A stretch of DNA of 64,000 nt from Acidobacteriota bacterium (lineage in GTDB: Bacteria > Acidobacteriota > Terriglobia > UBA7540), in contig CADDZJ010000007.1 in the NCBI GenBank assembly GCA_902812415.1, forward strand, positions 1 through 64,000. The letters are read 5' to 3'. Positions 61,915-64,000 of this stretch are shown piece by piece. The translations under genes and the position numbers were made by a program. Under the pieces are notes generated by a model. The model worked only from the letters and a program-made list of their open reading frames with translations. It had not been told where the DNA came from and ran no database searches. Numbering within the stretch: the stretch's first letter is position 1; the number at the start of each line of letters is the position of its first letter.

Positions 61915-63102
61915 TTACCGGCTCGCGCATCCTCGATCTTCCTCTGCCGGGTCTGCGCCATGATTTGCCAGGCGGGCTGCCAGTTCAAATCCTTCGATCT
62001 GCTTCCCCTGATCCTGGAACTCCTTAACAGCCCGCTGAAGCATGCCGGGCTCGTTCAGAAAATTACGCGCCAGAATGCCCACTTTCAGACGGTTCTCCGG
62101 CGATGAGGCGCGCTGAGCGAGATATTCAGCCCATTGGGGATTTGTGACGATCTTGGGGCAAAAATCACAGACATCTTCCGGCATCGGGCCGAGCGATTCA
62201 CGGCTGACGCCCGCTTCTTCCAGCCATTGCATCACGGGACCAAACCCAATGACCCGGAGCATTTGAAGAAGGGGATGAGCCATATAATCCGCATGAATTT
62301 CCGTGAGCGGACGGCTGCGCGCGTCGCCAAACTGGAACGGGTGGCGGCGCTCTTCCACCAGGCTGATGCAGCAAGGGGCCATCGAGCCGTCGTAGCGGAT
62401 CACAAGACCTTTCGTCAGGCACGGTTTGGCGAACGTTGAGTCATCCGTCGAGTTGAGGATCGGCAAATCGGAGGCGCGGCCCACGCTTCGGACTTTTTGG
62501 GCGCAGATTTCCGATTCCTCGGCAAAACTCAGCATGAAAGCCTTGAGCTCACGGTCACGCTCGGTCATCGGTTCGTGATGAGCGAAGCGCAGCACGGCTT
62601 CCCGGCCACGCGCTTTGGCGGTCTGATAGGCGGTTCGGACGCGTTCGATGCCCACGTAGGGTTCATGGTAAGCGTCAATTGAGATATCCCAGATCTGGAT
62701 GCCCGGCAGGCCGTCGAGCACTCTCGCCGCGACGTGCTCGGAAACAGCCCAGTGCGCTGCCGTAACCACCCCGCAGGTCATGCCCGCAGCGGCTGCGGCG
62801 GCGGAAAGAATCTCCAATTGCTCGCGCGCCAAGAGCGGCTCCCCGCCCGTGAAACTCACCAGGCGGATGCCGTATTCGTAGAGGTCGGGCATCTGGCCGG
62901 CGTAGTGGCGCGCTACATCCACCGGCATGGTTGTGTGTCGCAGCCCCGGCCCGGCTTCGACGATGCAGTGCGCGCACTTCAGGGGACAGGCGAGCGTCAG
63001 GTTAAACGTCAGATGAATAGCCGCAGCGGATTGCAAGCTTGCAAGCTGCCGTTCAGTCAGAAGAACTCCACTTCGCGGTTCAATCACAGCGGCCTGGGTC
63101 AT
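61915..63102 (-). CDS. Radical SAM/SPASM-like protein
   Basis: 395 residues. The cluster-binding CX3CX2C is CPLKCAHC (Cys39, Cys43, Cys46), and the SAM-binding GGE motif follows in VSFTGGEPLLA. The C-terminal part has additional cysteines (KPCLTKGLVIRYDG, MAPCCISLVEE and DVCDFCPKIV) that could hold an auxiliary cluster as in SPASM proteins. GAGGAG precedes the ATG. It is tightly packed between a paralogue upstream (34 bp) and the B12-type enzyme downstream (31 bp). Substrate unknown; a peptide is likely by context. Confidence 0.88.
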   Translation of the reverse strand: MTQAAVIEPRSGVLLTERQLASLQSAAAIHLTFNLTLACPLKCAHCIVEAGPGLRHTTMPVDVARHYAGQMPDLYEYGIRLVSFTGGEPLLAREQLEILSAAAAAAGMTCGVVTAAHWAVSEHVAARVLDGLPGIQIWDISIDAYHEPYVGIERVRTAYQTAKARGREAVLRFAHHEPMTERDRELKAFMLSFAEESEICAQKVRSVGRASDLPILNSTDDSTFAKPCLTKGLVIRYDGSMAPCCISLVEERRHPFQFGDARSRPLTEIHADYMAHPLLQMLRVIGFGPVMQWLEEAGVSRESLGPMPEDVCDFCPKIVTNPQWAEYLAQRASSPENRLKVGILARNFLNEPGMLQRAVKEFQDQGKQIEGFELAARLANHGADPAEEDRGCASR

Positions 63103-63136
63103 CGGTTCTCCTCAAAATCAAGGCGCGAACAATCCG

Positions 63137-64000
63137 TCAGCCCATCATGGGCTGCTTCATGAATTGCTCGCCAAAAACAAATTCGGTGAGCGCCGCAATC
63201 TTTTGCCGATTTTCCGGCCTCTCGACTCTCTGCCGGATTTCAGCGGCAATCTCGGGATCGCGCCACAGCTTCGTGCAGCATTCGCACGGGTGCGTGGGAA
63301 CTTCTTTCAGAAAGCTGTGTTCAGAATGCATCTCCGCCACCCAGCCGAGAATCGGCGCAAAACCTACGGCGCGAATTAACTGGAGCAGAGGATCGGCGCA
63401 CCAGCGCTGGTGCGCCTCGGCGAGACCTAAGGTATCGGCATGCCCGTACTGGAAGGGGTGGCCCTTGCGCTCGTCCACAAGTCCTGCGCAACAAGGGGCC
63501 ATGGTTCCGTCGAATCGAAACACCATGCCATCCGGGATGCAGGGCCATGCGGGCGTCTGGCTGGTTCCGTTCGTTGTTTCCACGGAGGCGCCGCGCCCCA
63601 TCGGGATGACCGGCTGCACCACCACCGGCACATCCTCCGGGAGCTCTGAACGAAGCTCAATGTAAAGTTTCCGGTGCTCCGCGCTGAGCGGCAAGGACGC
63701 GGCCATGCGCACCATGGCGCGGCGTCCGGTTTCAAGTGCCGCTCGCGCTGCTCGAAGCGTATATTCCGGCGGAATGAACTCGCGGTGAAAAAGATCAGCG
63801 GAAAGCTGCCAGTTGGAAATGGCGGGGAAGCGGTTCACCGTTTGCCGGGCTGAGGCTTCAGAGCGGGCCCAGTGGCATGCTGTCACCACGGTGCATTCCA
63901 TCCCGGCGCGCATCGCAGCCTCGGAAAGTATGGAAAGCTGTTTCGGAGCCAGCAAAGGCTCTCCGCCCGTAAAGCTAACCAGCCAGACTCCGCGCTCTCG
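63137..64000 (-). CDS. Radical SAM/SPASM-like protein, 5' end cut by window end
   Basis: 287 codons are visible and the frame is open to the window edge, so the CX3CX2C part is missing. It starts in the GGE region (LVSFTGGEPLLAPKQLSILS), which matches the neighbour's LVSFTGGEPLLAREQLEILS, and continues colinear with it. Shared segments include CIPDGMVFRFDGTMAPCC, then DERKGHPFQYG and HPCECCTKLW. It is clearly a diverged paralogue of the protein at 61915. Conserved cysteines support an auxiliary cluster. The operon probably extends beyond the window. Confidence 0.85.
   Translation of the reverse strand, partial: RERGVWLVSFTGGEPLLAPKQLSILSEAAMRAGMECTVVTACHWARSEASARQTVNRFPAISNWQLSADLFHREFIPPEYTLRAARAALETGRRAMVRMAASLPLSAEHRKLYIELRSELPEDVPVVVQPVIPMGRGASVETTNGTSQTPAWPCIPDGMVFRFDGTMAPCCAGLVDERKGHPFQYGHADTLGLAEAHQRWCADPLLQLIRAVGFAPILGWVAEMHSEHSFLKEVPTHPCECCTKLWRDPEIAAEIRQRVERPENRQKIAALTEFVFGEQFMKQPMMG

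Overview
The window is GC-rich chromosomal DNA from a Gram-negative bacterium: it carries lpxC for lipid A and genes for large TonB-dependent outer-membrane receptors. Acidobacteriota is the best guess. The Oar-like receptors of about 1150-1190 residues with an N-terminal carboxypeptidase-regulatory-like domain, the split Kdp sensor, the GH78 and other secreted hydrolases, and many small palindromic intergenic repeats all fit that phylum. The assignment is inference, because there is no rRNA in the window. I see no phage, CRISPR array, tRNA or transposase gene.

Layout. 1-4370 (minus): lpxC (cut by the window start), a family-4 uracil-DNA glycosylase, coaBC and rpe. 4497-9877: mixed singletons (secreted small protein, FAD/NAD reductase, GH43-like beta-propeller, DinB protein, outer-membrane protein, BrkB/YihY membrane protein) separated by palindromic repeats. 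10194-14917 (plus): a Gld-like ABC-2 operon (ATPase, permease, GldG-like auxiliary protein, DUF4340 protein). 15170-25746 (plus): a complete Kdp potassium system in which the KdpD sensor is split. The DUF4118-histidine kinase and KdpE precede a 27-residue membrane peptide and kdpF-A-B-C, and two separate KdpD N-terminal/USP proteins follow in tandem. 25767-33892 (minus): an orphan gluconate-2-dehydrogenase subunit 3, then PIG-L deacetylase, long Lhr helicase and ATP-dependent DNA ligase.

34046-55248 looks like a glycan-use region: an IclR regulator, three exported TPR proteins, a TonB receptor broken by one in-frame stop, a GH36-like glycosidase with a duplicated C-terminal module, a galactonate-dehydratase-like enolase-superfamily enzyme, an intact TonB receptor and a GH78 alpha-L-rhamnosidase. 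The promoters of the TPR operon, the broken receptor and the glycosidase share one composite element: a TTCA-N6-TGAA palindrome followed 5 bp later by a TTGAC -35 box. That suggests one regulon, with the adjacent IclR protein as the obvious candidate regulator.

55302-58361 (plus): a zinc-motif-less M16 homologue, a CPBP membrane protease and a small secreted protein. 58580-64000 (minus): a two-domain retropepsin-like protease lies downstream of a B12-type RiPP-maturation radical SAM enzyme and two paralogous radical SAM/SPASM-like proteins, the last cut by the window end. This looks like part of a peptide-modifying cluster whose precursor is not visible here.

The most novel items are the shared promoter element, the radical SAM cluster, a 121-bp MITE with TA target duplications (one copy nested inside another repeat), and the split and duplicated KdpD.
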